35,257 nucleotides of DNA from an uncultured delta proteobacterium (GCA_903892415.1 CAITIQ010000307.1:1-35257), one strand, 5' to 3'; shown: positions 23,388 through 32,482, counted from the first letter of the stretch. The notes: generated by a model not told the origin, from the sequence alone. Translations and numbers: made by a program.

Positions 23388-25442
23388 CTAACGTGCGCCG
23401 ACGCGCGGAAACACAGACTCCTTCTTTACCAAGTCGATGAAGGCGTCGAGCGACACCGAACCAAGATCCTTGTTGAGATCGCGCGAGCGCGGCGAAATCG
23501 CTCGGCCTTCGACCTCTTTGTCACCGAGCACCCCTACGTACGGCACGCGCATCAATCGGGCGTTGCGGATTTTGGCCCCAAGTTTATCCGCCCCCATGTC
23601 CGCTTTGGCGCGAATGCCGTGTTGCTGAAAGATGCCGAGGAGTTCCTGGGCGTACTCATTCTGTTTCTCGCTGACCGTCACCAAAGCAACCTGCTCCGGC
23701 GCAAGCCAGGTGGGAAACGCGCCGCCAACGTGCTCGATCAGCACGCTAAGGAAGCGCTCGAGCGAACCAAGGATCGCCCGATGCAACATGATGGGGCGGT
23801 GATTGGCGCCGTCCGACCCCACGAAGTCGAGGTCGAAGCGGTCGGGGAGGGCATAGTCCACTTGGATGGTGCCGAGTTGCCAGGAGCGCTTGAGCGCGTC
23901 CTGAATATGGAACTCAAGCTTTGGCCCGTAGAACGCGCCTTCACCCTCGGCGACCTCGAACTCAAGGTTTGCTGCGCGCAGCGCGTCCGCCAAAGCTTTC
24001 TCGGCCGCGTCCCACTGCTCGTCCGAACCGATGCGCTTATCAGGGCGCGTCGCGAGTTTGATGTCGACTCGATCGAACTTGAAGGCTGCATACACTTCGT
24101 AGAGCAACTTGATGAAGCTCTCGATCTCGCTCTGCATGCGGTCGGGCGTCGTGAAGATGTGTGCGTCGTCCTGGCAGAAGCTGCGCACGCGTGCGAGCCC
24201 GTGGACCACACCGCCTCGCTCGTAGCGGTGCAATCGTCCAAAGTCGGCGACGCGCCAGGGCAGTTCTCGGTAGCTCCGACGCCGTTGCGCGAACATGAGG
24301 CAGTGGCTCGGGCAATTCATCGGCTTGAGCCCGAGACGCTCCATGTCCGATAGGTGTTGCACTACGGCCTTGTCGCGGGCTTCATCCTTTTCCTTGTAGT
24401 CGTGCTCCTCGGCAGACACCCCGACCGAAAGCGACATCCGCGCCTCGTCGAGATACTCCGCCGTCATCGGGAGATACATGTTCTCTCGGTAGTTCGGCAG
24501 GTGTCCGCTGGTCTCGAACAGGCGCTTGTCGAACACTTGCGGCGTGATCACCTCGTCGTAGCCGTACTCGACGTAGAGGGCGCGCATGAAGGCGACGAGC
24601 TGGTTGTAGACGAACGCCCCACGAGGCAGGAGAAACGGCATTGCCGGCGCCCACTCGTGGAACATGAACAGGTCGAGCTCTTTGCCGAGTTTGCGATGGT
24701 CTCGAGCTTTGGCTTCCTCAAGCAGCTTGAGGTGCTCATCGAGCTCCTTCTTCGAACCGAAGGAAGTTCCGTAGACCCGTTGCAGCATCGGGTTTCTCTC
24801 GTCGCCGCGCCAATACGCACCGGCGACGCTGGTTAGCTTTACCGCTCCAATGAATCCGGTGCTCGGAATGTGCGGCCCCTCACACAAATCGAGCCATTCT
24901 CCCTCGTTGTGGCCGCTCGCGGCGCCAGCGATAGAGCCGTGGGTGTAGACCGAAATCGGCTCGCCCTCGGGCAGGCGATCGATGTGCTCGCATTTGTAGT
25001 TTTCGCCCAGCTTTTCGAACAACTCTTTGGCCGCGTCTCGACTCACGACGGTGCGCTTGAACGGACGATTCTGCGCGATGATTTGGCGCATGGTGTCCTC
25101 GATCCTCGCCAGGTCCTCTTCGTTGAACGCGCGCTTCGGCGAGTCGAAGTCGTAGTAGAATCCACCATCGGTTGCCGGCCCAAATGTCACTTTGGTTCCC
25201 GGAAACACTCGTTGCACGGCGTCGGCCATGATGTGCGCGGTCGAGTGTCGAATCATTGCGATTCCAGCCTCGTCTTTGGACCGAACCAGCACGAGCTTGG
25301 TCGGATCTTCGACGTCGACGGGGGTGTGGAGATCCACGACGCGCCCTTGGAGCTTTGCGCCAATGATGGTGGAGTCTTTGCGGATGGCGTCAGCCAACCA
25401 CTCTGCGAGGGGTTTGGCGGATGAAGAGGAAGCGCTGTTCAT
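23388..25442 (-). CDS. thrS: Threonyl-tRNA synthetase
   Basis: 684 residues from ATG 25442. The N-terminal TGS domain is followed by the editing domain with H66-S-T-A-H70 and the D-L-C-E-G-P-H-I motif. The class II core has motif 2 (G-R-L-H-R-Y-E-R-G-G-V), the zinc Cys in M-N-C-P-S-H, and motif 3 (H-R-A-I-L-G-S-L-E-R), followed by an anticodon-binding domain (E-Q-V-A-L-V-T-V-S). It charges tRNA-Thr and removes mis-attached Ser. It is upstream of infC by about 200 nt on the same strand, the classical thrS-infC order. No T-box leader is seen. The start is supported by the domain boundary more than by a ribosome site. Confidence 0.96.
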   Translation of the reverse strand: MNSASSSSAKPLAEWLADAIRKDSTIIGAKLQGRVVDLHTPVDVEDPTKLVLVRSKDEAGIAMIRHSTAHIMADAVQRVFPGTKVTFGPATDGGFYYDFDSPKRAFNEEDLARIEDTMRQIIAQNRPFKRTVVSRDAAKELFEKLGENYKCEHIDRLPEGEPISVYTHGSIAGAASGHNEGEWLDLCEGPHIPSTGFIGAVKLTSVAGAYWRGDERNPMLQRVYGTSFGSKKELDEHLKLLEEAKARDHRKLGKELDLFMFHEWAPAMPFLLPRGAFVYNQLVAFMRALYVEYGYDEVITPQVFDKRLFETSGHLPNYRENMYLPMTAEYLDEARMSLSVGVSAEEHDYKEKDEARDKAVVQHLSDMERLGLKPMNCPSHCLMFAQRRRSYRELPWRVADFGRLHRYERGGVVHGLARVRSFCQDDAHIFTTPDRMQSEIESFIKLLYEVYAAFKFDRVDIKLATRPDKRIGSDEQWDAAEKALADALRAANLEFEVAEGEGAFYGPKLEFHIQDALKRSWQLGTIQVDYALPDRFDLDFVGSDGANHRPIMLHRAILGSLERFLSVLIEHVGGAFPTWLAPEQVALVTVSEKQNEYAQELLGIFQQHGIRAKADMGADKLGAKIRNARLMRVPYVGVLGDKEVEGRAISPRSRDLNKDLGSVSLDAFIDLVKKESVFPRVGAR

Positions 25443-25544
25443 TTTTGTTGAGCCGTCGCCGAGTGGCTGCGGCCCCACCCATCTAGCCTTAGTGGCTCTC
25501 CCGCGAAAGCCTCAAGCGCCGTGCGTTCCGCTGACCCAACCGAG

Positions 25545-25578
25545 CCGACAAAAGCAAGACGGCGGGTGGTGCCCGCCG
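25545..25578 (-). terminator. Terminator after tRNA-Val
   Basis: On the minus strand a 7-bp stem CGGCGGG/CCCGCCG with a 5-nt loop (25578-25560) is followed by a T-rich stretch (TCTTGCTTTTGTCGG). It lies about 20 nt after the tRNA 3' end and separates it from thrS. Confidence 0.65.
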
Positions 25579-25598
25579 CTTTGAGTTACTTCAGATTG

Positions 25599-25670
<72 letters not shown>

Positions 25671-25725
25671 GGGTCTCTCGAGCATTTGCTCGTGCTCCAA
25701 CACCCGCAAGTGCGAAGCGGGGCGG

Positions 25726-25754
25726 ACGTTAGACGCCAAGCTAACGCTTGTCAA
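25726..25754 (-). promoter_or_regulatory. Promoter of tRNA-Val
   Basis: Minus strand: consensus -35 TTGACA (25754-25749), 17-nt spacer, -10 TAACGT (25731-25726). The predicted start is about 49 nt upstream of the mature tRNA. The perfect -35 and optimal spacing make this one of the best promoters in the window. Confidence 0.65.
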
Positions 25755-25814
25755 GCGACACAGTGTGACTTTGTGGCGTCGATGGACGTTGCCTGCTCTC
25801 TTGAAACTGATTAA

Positions 25815-25840
25815 GCACTCCCGACCTTCGGCCTGAGTGC
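25815..25840. other. Hairpin in the yajC leader region
   Basis: GCACTC (25815-25820) pairs with GAGTGC (25835-25840), with an inner CCGA/TCGG stem. No T-tract follows on the plus strand. It lies 58 nt upstream of yajC and may be a leader structure; the rest of 25671-25897 shows only the tRNA promoter. Confidence 0.35.
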
Positions 25841-25897
25841 CCGAGCGGGAGCACGAGCTGCAACCGGCTCGCAGCGCCCGCGCCCCCCAGGACCATC

Positions 25898-26359
25898 ATG
25901 ATCAGCCTTTTTCTATCGCAGCCGTCGACGCCCGACGCCGCGCCTCCCGAATCTCCCGGTGCTCCGCCTGCAGGTGGTGGGATGGGCGGTGGGCTTATGG
26001 GGCTCCTGCCCTTCCTCCTTCCCATTGTGCTCGTGCTCTTCCTCATGCGCGGACAGAACAAGAAGCAGAAGGAGATGGAGGCTGGTCTGAAGGTGGGCCT
26101 TCGCGTTGCCACCCGCGGCGGCGCAGTGGGCAAGGTGATCAAACTCACCGAGCGCTACGCTGAGATTGAACTCGCTCCTGGTGTCAACGTGACGTTCCGC
26201 CGAGATGCCATCGACGGAATCGAAGTTGATCCGAAGGATGCGAAGGCAAAGGACTCGAAGGACTCGAAGGACTCGAAGGACTCGAAGGACTCGAAGGACT
26301 CGAAGGACTCGAAGGATTCAAGCGACGACGATAAGTCGAAGAAGGCGAGCAAGGGCTAG
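25898..26359 (+). CDS. yajC: Sec translocase subunit YajC
   Basis: 153 residues. A short Pro/Gly-rich N-tail, one TM helix (L-M-G-L-L-P-F-L-L-P-I-V-L-V-L-F-L), then the typical cytoplasmic domain (R-G-Q-N-K-K-Q-K-E-M, V-G-L-R-V-A-T-R-G-G-A-V-G-K-V, N-V-T-F-R-R-D-A-I). YajC associates with SecDF and SecYEG. AGGA 7 nt upstream supports ATG 25898. The C-terminus carries eight Lys-Asp-Ser units, a charged low-complexity tail not usual for YajC. secD starts two bases after the stop. Confidence 0.93.
   Translation: MISLFLSQPSTPDAAPPESPGAPPAGGGMGGGLMGLLPFLLPIVLVLFLMRGQNKKQKEMEAGLKVGLRVATRGGAVGKVIKLTERYAEIELAPGVNVTFRRDAIDGIEVDPKDAKAKDSKDSKDSKDSKDSKDSKDSKDSSDDDKSKKASKG
26249..26320 (+). repeat. Seven perfect 9-nt tandem repeats plus one degenerate copy in yajC
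   Basis: AAGGACTCG is repeated seven times without change (26249-26311), and an eighth unit is AAGGATTCA. In frame it gives Lys-Asp-Ser repeats. Perfect identity at the DNA level indicates recent expansion or active slippage; length changes would stay in frame. Confidence 0.95.
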
Positions 26360-26361
26360 CC

Positions 26362-28518
26362 GTGGTCTACACATATCTTGCGTACGGTTTCGGTGGATTG
26401 GCGCTCGTGCTCGCGCTGGCTACGCTCGGCGTGAAGAACAAGCGAGGGTCGCTTGGCACAGCTGCGTTGGCAGCCGCTTCCGCCGGCGTTGCCGCCAAGT
26501 ACGAGGCCTTCTTGGTCCTCGCTCTTGCCGCCATGGTGATTCCTTGGGCGCTGTTCGTTGCGACCCACTTTGTGGACGCTGCTTGGCGAGCCAAGGTCGG
26601 GTTCTGCATCTTCTTGGGGCTGGCGTCGGGGTTGGCTCTTTACCCAACCTACATCGACGAGCGTTTCGCTCGCCCTGACTACGATCCGAACGCTACGGGT
26701 GAAGCCCAGGCCGCCTACGACGCGGAAGGCCGTGCAGGCCATGACGGCTTTGGTCGCTTCATTCGGGCAAACGTTCCGTTTCGTTTGGTGCGCGGTCTCG
26801 ACCTCAAGGGCGGTTTCCGTGTCGAGTACACGGTGGACGTTCAGGAGGCCATTCGAGACAAGCGCGACCGTTATTACGACGACCTGAAAACCGCGGTTGC
26901 GCGCAAGTGGGAACTGATTGCCGAAGACGGCTTTCTGGCCACGCAAGCTCAGAACGACGCGCTGAGTGCGCGTGCCAAATTCGAGAAGCCGCGTGCCGAC
27001 GTGTCGAAGATCAATGTGGTCTTCACCACCGAGGAAGACGCGTCCGTCATCAACGACCAGTTGATGGTTCGCTTCGCCGAGGAACTCTCGGTCGTCCGCG
27101 ATACCGCAGACAAGCGCAAGATCAGCTTCAATATCAAAAAGGAAGTCGCGGAGTCGGAACGTCGCAGCGCGGTCAACCAAGCCAAAGACAAGATCCTGCG
27201 CCGCGTCGACAGCCTCGGTCTCAAGGAAGCCGCGGTTTCGATCCGTGAGGAGGACATCGTCGTTGAGGTTCCGGGCGAGGACCGGCGTCAGTTCGAGGAA
27301 ATCAAGGCGCTCGTCAGCCAGACGGCGCGCCTCGACTTCAAGATGGTGGACGACGGCGCCAACGGCTTCGCAGACCTGCAAAAGGATTGCCCCTCATGTG
27401 CGGAGGCTGGCGTCGAGTGGTCGATCGAGAACGCACCGCTCGGGCCCGGCAAGACCGAGTCTCGCCCCTACCCGCTCATGCGCCCGCGCGAGGGAGAGCC
27501 GATCAACGACACCTACAAGCGCTTCAAGGCCTGGGCCGAGAAGGCCATGGTTGTGCCGGACACGCACCAGATCGCCTTCGAGCGTGAAAGCCGCCCAACG
27601 GGGGACGGGAAAGAGGACGTCTACTGGCGAGCGTACTACCTGTTCTCGCGCGCCGACGTTACAGGTGACATGATCCGAGCCGCGAAGCGCGAGCGCGAGC
27701 AGCGCGCAGGCGGCCTCGGTGGCTGGTTGGTTGCCCTCGAGTTTTCTCCTCGTGGTGCCGACCAGTTCGAGCGCGTTACTGGCGACAATATCAAGCGCCG
27801 TTTCGCCATCTTGCTGGATGAAAAGGTGGAGAGCGCTCCGGTGATCAACCAGAAGATCGCGGGTGGCGGAGCCACCATCACCATGGGAAGCGGCTCGATC
27901 GAGGAGCAGCACAAAGCTGCTGGAAACCTCGAGTTGGTGCTCAAGTCTGGCGCGCTTCCCGCCCCCATCGTCTACAAGGGCGAGCAGCAGATCGGGCCCT
28001 CGCTTGGCACCGACGCAATCCTCCAAGGCCTCAAGGGCGGTGCGCTCGGCGCGGTTCTCGTGTTCATCGTGATGCTCGTGGTCTACGCCCGCGCCGGCTT
28101 CGTCGCTATCGTCGCGGTGCTTTTCAACATGGTGCTGCAGGTCGCGGTGTTGGCCATGCTTGGCGCTTCGATGACGTTGCCTGGGATTGCCGGTTTGGCC
28201 CTGACAATTGGTATCGCAGTCGACGCAAACGTACTCATCAACGAACGGATTCGAGATGAGCTGCGAGCAGGCAAGAGCCCGCGACAAGCTGTGGATATTG
28301 GCTACGACAGGGCCTTTTCGGCCATCGTCGACGGACACGTCACCACCTTCATCGCGGGTGTGATCTTGGCCACCTACGGCTCAGGTCCGATCAAGGGGTT
28401 CGCTGTCACTCTGATCATTGGCATGATCGTGAGCATGTTCACTGGCGTTGTCTGCACACGCCTCGTGTTCGACTGGGTTGTCCGCTGGCGAAAAGCCAAG
28501 GTCTTGAGTCTCGGCTGA
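26362..28518 (+). CDS. secD: Protein translocase subunit SecD with extra N-terminal membrane helices
   Basis: 718 residues from GTG 26362. Conserved core: G-L-D-L-K-G-G at the first periplasmic domain, and the C-terminal G-I-A-V-D-A-N-V-L-I-N-E-R-I-R-D-E-L with following TM bundle. It uses proton motive force with SecF to pull proteins through SecYEG. Two hydrophobic segments (about 4-23 and 48-71) precede the canonical first TM (about 78-97, ending L-A-L-Y-P), giving a predicted eight-TM topology. The periplasmic part is also enlarged and carries C343-P-S-C346, a CXXC pair not seen in E. coli SecD. It is part of a yajC-secD-secF unit. Confidence 0.95.
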   Translation: MVYTYLAYGFGGLALVLALATLGVKNKRGSLGTAALAAASAGVAAKYEAFLVLALAAMVIPWALFVATHFVDAAWRAKVGFCIFLGLASGLALYPTYIDERFARPDYDPNATGEAQAAYDAEGRAGHDGFGRFIRANVPFRLVRGLDLKGGFRVEYTVDVQEAIRDKRDRYYDDLKTAVARKWELIAEDGFLATQAQNDALSARAKFEKPRADVSKINVVFTTEEDASVINDQLMVRFAEELSVVRDTADKRKISFNIKKEVAESERRSAVNQAKDKILRRVDSLGLKEAAVSIREEDIVVEVPGEDRRQFEEIKALVSQTARLDFKMVDDGANGFADLQKDCPSCAEAGVEWSIENAPLGPGKTESRPYPLMRPREGEPINDTYKRFKAWAEKAMVVPDTHQIAFERESRPTGDGKEDVYWRAYYLFSRADVTGDMIRAAKREREQRAGGLGGWLVALEFSPRGADQFERVTGDNIKRRFAILLDEKVESAPVINQKIAGGGATITMGSGSIEEQHKAAGNLELVLKSGALPAPIVYKGEQQIGPSLGTDAILQGLKGGALGAVLVFIVMLVVYARAGFVAIVAVLFNMVLQVAVLAMLGASMTLPGIAGLALTIGIAVDANVLINERIRDELRAGKSPRQAVDIGYDRAFSAIVDGHVTTFIAGVILATYGSGPIKGFAVTLIIGMIVSMFTGVVCTRLVFDWVVRWRKAKVLSLG

Positions 28519-28525
28519 GGGCGTC

Positions 28526-29872
28526 ATGTACATCATCAAACCAGGCAAGCTTTACGACTTCATGAAGTACAGGCGGCACCTCCTCGTGGTGTCGGTCATT
28601 CTCCTCACCGCTTCGGTGATCACCTTCTTCAAGCCGGGGCCCAAGTGGGGAACCGACTTTCGCGGTGGCACCGAAGTCGAGATTGCGTTTCAACGTGACG
28701 TAGCGGCCGAGGAAGTACGCAAGGCCGTTGAAGGCATTCGTGGCAACGATGGTTCGGTTCAGTTCGAGGCTCCGGAGATCATCGGTGTGCCCAACAAGCC
28801 GAACCAGTATCTGATCCGCGTGCAAGAGGTCAGCGCCATCTCTGAGGCAGAGCAGCAAGCCATTTCCTCGGGCCTCTGTGTCGCTGAGAGCAAGCCGGCC
28901 GGCTGCTCGGATGAACTCTCCCCGAGCGAGATCAAGTTCAGCCCTGGTGGAGACAAGATCACCCTGCGCTACGACTGGAAGCTCGACGGCTTTGACGGGA
29001 CGCCCGACGCCAGCGGCAAGACGGCTCGTCAGGTTGAAGTCGACCGGCTGATGGGGCTGCTTCGCGCGCACGTAACGACCGTCAAGGGCATCACTGTTGC
29101 GGACGGCGCCAAAGCAATCACGCTGGTCAGTGAGAGGGATCGCAAGGTCGAGATCGAGCTCAAGTCGCGTGGCACGCAGCTGATGGAGGGCGTGCGTGAG
29201 CACTTCAGCAAGTTGGAGCAGGATGCAGCATCCAAAGGCCAGCAGCTCGTTGCCGCAGTACCGGCCGAGCCCTTGCGGATCGAGTGGATCGGGCCGAAAG
29301 CCGGAGAGCAGCTTCGTGATGCGGCGCTCAAGAGCGTCCTCATCGCCTTGTTCTTCATCATGGCGTACATCGCCCTGCGCTTCGACTTGCGCTTCGCACC
29401 GGGAGCCGTCGTGGCCTTGATTCACGACGTTGCCATTGCCTTCGGCGCGATGTGCGTTCTGCAGAAAGAGGTCACGCTTTCAACCGTCGCCGCGATCTTG
29501 ACCGTGCTCGGCTACTCGCTCACCGATACCGTCGTCGTGTTCGACCGCGTGCGAGAAAACCTAGCAAAGCATCGCGGAATGAGCTTTGGCGAGATCGTCA
29601 ACCTTTCAGTTTCTGAAATGTTTGGTCGCACGCTGATCACGAGTTCTACGGCGGCCGCTTCGATGTTGATGTTCCTCTTCTTCGGCACACAGGTGCTCAA
29701 GGATTTCGCTTTCGTTCTACTCGTCGGAATCGGGGTCGGAACCTACTCGTCGATTTACATCGCCGCGCCCTTTACGGAGTGGGTGGATCGTAAGTTCTTT
29801 GCAGGAAGCAGCCCTGCGAAGCCTAAGCCCTCGCGTACACGCGGGGCCAAGCGTGCTGCAGCTGTGGTCTAG
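28526..29872 (+). CDS. secF: Protein translocase subunit SecF with enlarged periplasmic domain
   Basis: 448 residues against about 320 in E. coli. TM1 (L-L-V-V-S-V-I-L-L-T-A-S-V-I) is followed by W-G-T-D-F-R-G-G-T and a periplasmic domain of about 230 residues with an insert containing two Cys (G-L-C-V-A...A-G-C-S-D). The five-helix C-terminal bundle has V-L-G-Y-S-L-T-D-T-V-V-V-F-D-R-V-R-E-N. A basic, Pro-rich tail ends the protein. GAGG about 6 nt upstream of ATG 28526, and 7 nt between secD stop and start. Confidence 0.95.
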   Translation: MYIIKPGKLYDFMKYRRHLLVVSVILLTASVITFFKPGPKWGTDFRGGTEVEIAFQRDVAAEEVRKAVEGIRGNDGSVQFEAPEIIGVPNKPNQYLIRVQEVSAISEAEQQAISSGLCVAESKPAGCSDELSPSEIKFSPGGDKITLRYDWKLDGFDGTPDASGKTARQVEVDRLMGLLRAHVTTVKGITVADGAKAITLVSERDRKVEIELKSRGTQLMEGVREHFSKLEQDAASKGQQLVAAVPAEPLRIEWIGPKAGEQLRDAALKSVLIALFFIMAYIALRFDLRFAPGAVVALIHDVAIAFGAMCVLQKEVTLSTVAAILTVLGYSLTDTVVVFDRVRENLAKHRGMSFGEIVNLSVSEMFGRTLITSSTAAASMLMFLFFGTQVLKDFAFVLLVGIGVGTYSSIYIAAPFTEWVDRKFFAGSSPAKPKPSRTRGAKRAAAVV

Positions 29873-29919
29873 CGGAGACGGCCATTTACGCTGAGTCGTT
29901 AGCTCCGAAGGGTTTGGCA

Positions 29920-31626
29920 GTGTTCGGCTCCGAGTTGGAGGTCTTCGAGGCCGACCCGGAGCTGGTGGGGCGTCTGCGAGAGACGCATCGCCTCACCTTC
30001 ACGAGTGCGGCGGCGTTGGCTGCGGTTACCGCGCGAGACCCCACGCTCGAGGCGGACAAGCTGCTGCGTTGGCTCGACCCCAAGCTCTCGCATTTGACGC
30101 CACCGCATGAGATGGCTGATCGAGGCCTAGCGATCGAGCGGATCGCTCGCGCGGTTCGTAAGGGCGAGCGCATCGCGGTCTTTGGCGACTACGATTGCGA
30201 CGGGATCACGTCGACCGCAATCCTCACGCAGGTTCTTCGAGCGTTGGGCGGAGACGTGACGCCCTTTCTCGCCACGCGCACCGAGGGGGCCTACGGCTTG
30301 TCGGCAAAGGCCGTGAACCGCATCCTGGGGGCTTCCCCCGGGCTGTTGATCACCTGCGACTGTGGTTCCAGCGATCACGAGCGCATCGCCTTTCTGAACG
30401 AGCGGCATGTGGATACGGTCGTGATCGACCATCACCTCGTGCCCAAGGAGAAGCTACCTTCGTTCGCATTTCTCAACCCGCACAGACCGGAGTGCAACTT
30501 CCCGTTCAAGTACCTCGCGAGCTGTGGTCTGGCGCTCACGCTGGCGGCTGGCCTGCGGCAGGCGCTTGGCAAAGAGTTGGATCTGCGTCGCTATCTGGAT
30601 CTCGTCGCGATCGGAACGGTTGCTGATGTCGCGCCTTTGACGAGCGACAATCGTGCTCTGGTCCACGCCGGGTTGCGCGTTCTTTCACGAGCAGGGCGAC
30701 CAGGCATCCGGGCTCTTGCGGACCTCGCCAAGATCGACCTCTCGCGCACTGTCACGAGCGAGGACATCGCCTTTCGGATTGCTCCTCGGTTGAACGCCCC
30801 GGGGCGCTTGGGAAATCCGGACGACGCACTGGAGCTACTGCTCACGGAAGACCGCACCACGGCCATGGGGTTGGCTTCGCTTGTCGAGCAGACCCAACTG
30901 CGTCGTCGCGCCGTTCAAGAAGAAATGCTCACGCAAGCGCTTGGCGAGATCGCTGAGCGTGGGCTTCGTTCACGCGCTGGTTTGGTCCTGGCACGCCAAG
31001 GTTGGCACCCCGGCGTCGTCGGGATCGTCGCCGGAAAGATCGCTGAAGCGACGCAGCTGCCCACGGTTGTGATTGGTCTCGAGGGTGAGACGGGACGCGG
31101 TTCGGTTCGCGGTCCAGCGGGTTTTCCGCTGCACGATGCGCTGGTGATGTGCGCTGCAGATTTGGCCGGCTTCGGCGGTCATCAAGCTGCGGCTGGTGTT
31201 CACGTAACCGAGGCGAAGCTAGCGGATTTTGAGCGCAGCTTCGCCAGCGCCTGCGAGTCGCTCGCAGGTCAGGTTCGTCCTACGCGAGGCGCAGTCAACG
31301 TGCGACTGGATCCGCGTGACGACTTGGCCGATGTGCTGGTCGATCTGGAGCGGCTGGAGCCGTTCGGCGAAGGCAATCCCGCGCCGCGGTTGCTGCTCGA
31401 GAGTACGCAGGTGAGGTCAGCTCGTAACTTGAAGGGCCACTTAAAGCTTGAGCTCGCTTATGGCGGAACCAGCTTTTCGGCTGTGTACTTTGGAAGGGGG
31501 CATCACGCGGAACAGATCGTGGGCCAACACTTTGCTTTTGCCGGAGTCATTCGGCGGAACACCTACGCAGGCGGCGTGGAGATCCACATTCAGCGAGCAT
31601 TCCCCGATCTTCCGGAGCGAACGTGA
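29920..31626 (+). CDS. recJ: Single-stranded-DNA exonuclease RecJ
   Basis: 568 residues from GTG 29920 (AAGGG 7 nt upstream; TTG 29914 is too close to it). DHH superfamily 5'-3' exonuclease for recombination and mismatch repair. Motifs: V-F-G-D-Y-D-C-D-G-I-T-S (metal site), T-C-D-C-G, V-I-D-H-H-L, R-L-N-A-P-G-R, G-W-H-P-G-V-V-G-I-V-A-G-K, and the DHHA1 motif G-F-G-G-H-Q-A-A-A-G, followed by an OB-fold domain with L-E-P-F-G-E-G-N-P. Its stop overlaps the mlaF GTG start (GTGA). The link to the Sec genes is by position only. Confidence 0.95.
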   Translation: MFGSELEVFEADPELVGRLRETHRLTFTSAAALAAVTARDPTLEADKLLRWLDPKLSHLTPPHEMADRGLAIERIARAVRKGERIAVFGDYDCDGITSTAILTQVLRALGGDVTPFLATRTEGAYGLSAKAVNRILGASPGLLITCDCGSSDHERIAFLNERHVDTVVIDHHLVPKEKLPSFAFLNPHRPECNFPFKYLASCGLALTLAAGLRQALGKELDLRRYLDLVAIGTVADVAPLTSDNRALVHAGLRVLSRAGRPGIRALADLAKIDLSRTVTSEDIAFRIAPRLNAPGRLGNPDDALELLLTEDRTTAMGLASLVEQTQLRRRAVQEEMLTQALGEIAERGLRSRAGLVLARQGWHPGVVGIVAGKIAEATQLPTVVIGLEGETGRGSVRGPAGFPLHDALVMCAADLAGFGGHQAAAGVHVTEAKLADFERSFASACESLAGQVRPTRGAVNVRLDPRDDLADVLVDLERLEPFGEGNPAPRLLLESTQVRSARNLKGHLKLELAYGGTSFSAVYFGRGHHAEQIVGQHFAFAGVIRRNTYAGGVEIHIQRAFPDLPERT

Positions 31627-32438
31627 GCGCCTTCCGTAGCGAAAGGACTGCGCCTGTTCCGGGCCAGCCGATGATTCGCTTCAACCACGTGAAGAAGGCG
31701 TTTGGGCCGAAGGTGATCTATCGAGACCTCTGTCTCGAGGTGTACCCCGGTGAGACGCTGACGATCATGGGAGGCTCCGGCGTTGGCAAGAGCGTCATGC
31801 TTAAGCTGCTGATTCGGCTGCTCGAGGTGGACGAGGGGGAGGTCACATTTCACGGCAAAGACGTGACCAAGATGAAGGAACGGGACGTCGCGAACGTGCG
31901 TCGCCGCATCGCCATGCTGTTTCAAGGCGCTGCGTTGTTCGACTCGATCTCGGTCGGTGAGAACGTCGCGTATGGCTTGAACGAGCACTACCGCGACATC
32001 ATGTCGCCCAAAGAAATGGCCGAGCGGGTTGATTGGGCTTTGTCGCTCGTCGGGCTACCCGGTATCGAGGGAATGCGACCGGCGGATCTGTCGGGCGGTA
32101 TGAAGAAACGTGTGGGGCTCGCGCGCGCGATCGCGATTCAGCCGGAAGTGCTGCTTTACGATGAACCCACGACGGGGCTCGACCCGATCAATACCGAGCG
32201 AATCAACCACCTGATCAAAGGGCTGAAGTCGTCGATTGACGTGACCAGCATCGTCGTCACGCACGATATGAAGAGCGCCTTCTCGGTCTCGGATCGAATG
32301 GCAATGGTTCACTCTGGCGCAATCGTGCTCTGTGGAACGCCAAGTCAGTTTCAGGAGAGCCGGGACCCGCGGGTTCATGACTTCATCAACGGTATCGCAC
32401 CCGTGAATGAAGACGTTGAGACGCTACTCAAAGCGTGA
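31623..32438 (+). CDS. mlaF: ABC transporter ATP-binding protein MlaF-like
   Basis: 271 residues. Walker A G-G-S-G-V-G-K-S, Q-loop L-F-Q-G-A-A-L-F-D-S, signature L-S-G-G-M-K-K-R-V-G-L-A-R-A-I-A, Walker B L-L-Y-D-E-P-T-T-G-L-D-P, H-loop V-V-T-H-D-M. The G-A-A-L-F-D-S and S-G-G-M-K-K-R-V forms are specific to the Mla/Ttg2A/Mkl branch that drives phospholipid movement between membranes. GTG start inside the recJ stop; an ATG 16 codons later (M-I-R-F-N-H) is an alternative. An MCE protein follows, but no MlaE permease gene lies in between or nearby. Confidence 0.92.
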   Translation: MSAFRSERTAPVPGQPMIRFNHVKKAFGPKVIYRDLCLEVYPGETLTIMGGSGVGKSVMLKLLIRLLEVDEGEVTFHGKDVTKMKERDVANVRRRIAMLFQGAALFDSISVGENVAYGLNEHYRDIMSPKEMAERVDWALSLVGLPGIEGMRPADLSGGMKKRVGLARAIAIQPEVLLYDEPTTGLDPINTERINHLIKGLKSSIDVTSIVVTHDMKSAFSVSDRMAMVHSGAIVLCGTPSQFQESRDPRVHDFINGIAPVNEDVETLLKA

Positions 32439-32482
32439 GCAACCCTTTCCTCGCTCGCGTCATGCGCTAGTATCGAGCGCAC

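Noticed and set aside
25443..25560. T-box or other leader riboswitch before thrS
   Set aside because: No T-box consensus or specifier structure seen; the only hairpin there fits a tRNA-Val terminator.
26356..27381. 341-codon open frame antisense to secD
   Set aside because: SecD is unmistakable in this stretch, and the antisense frame has no family features or ribosome site.
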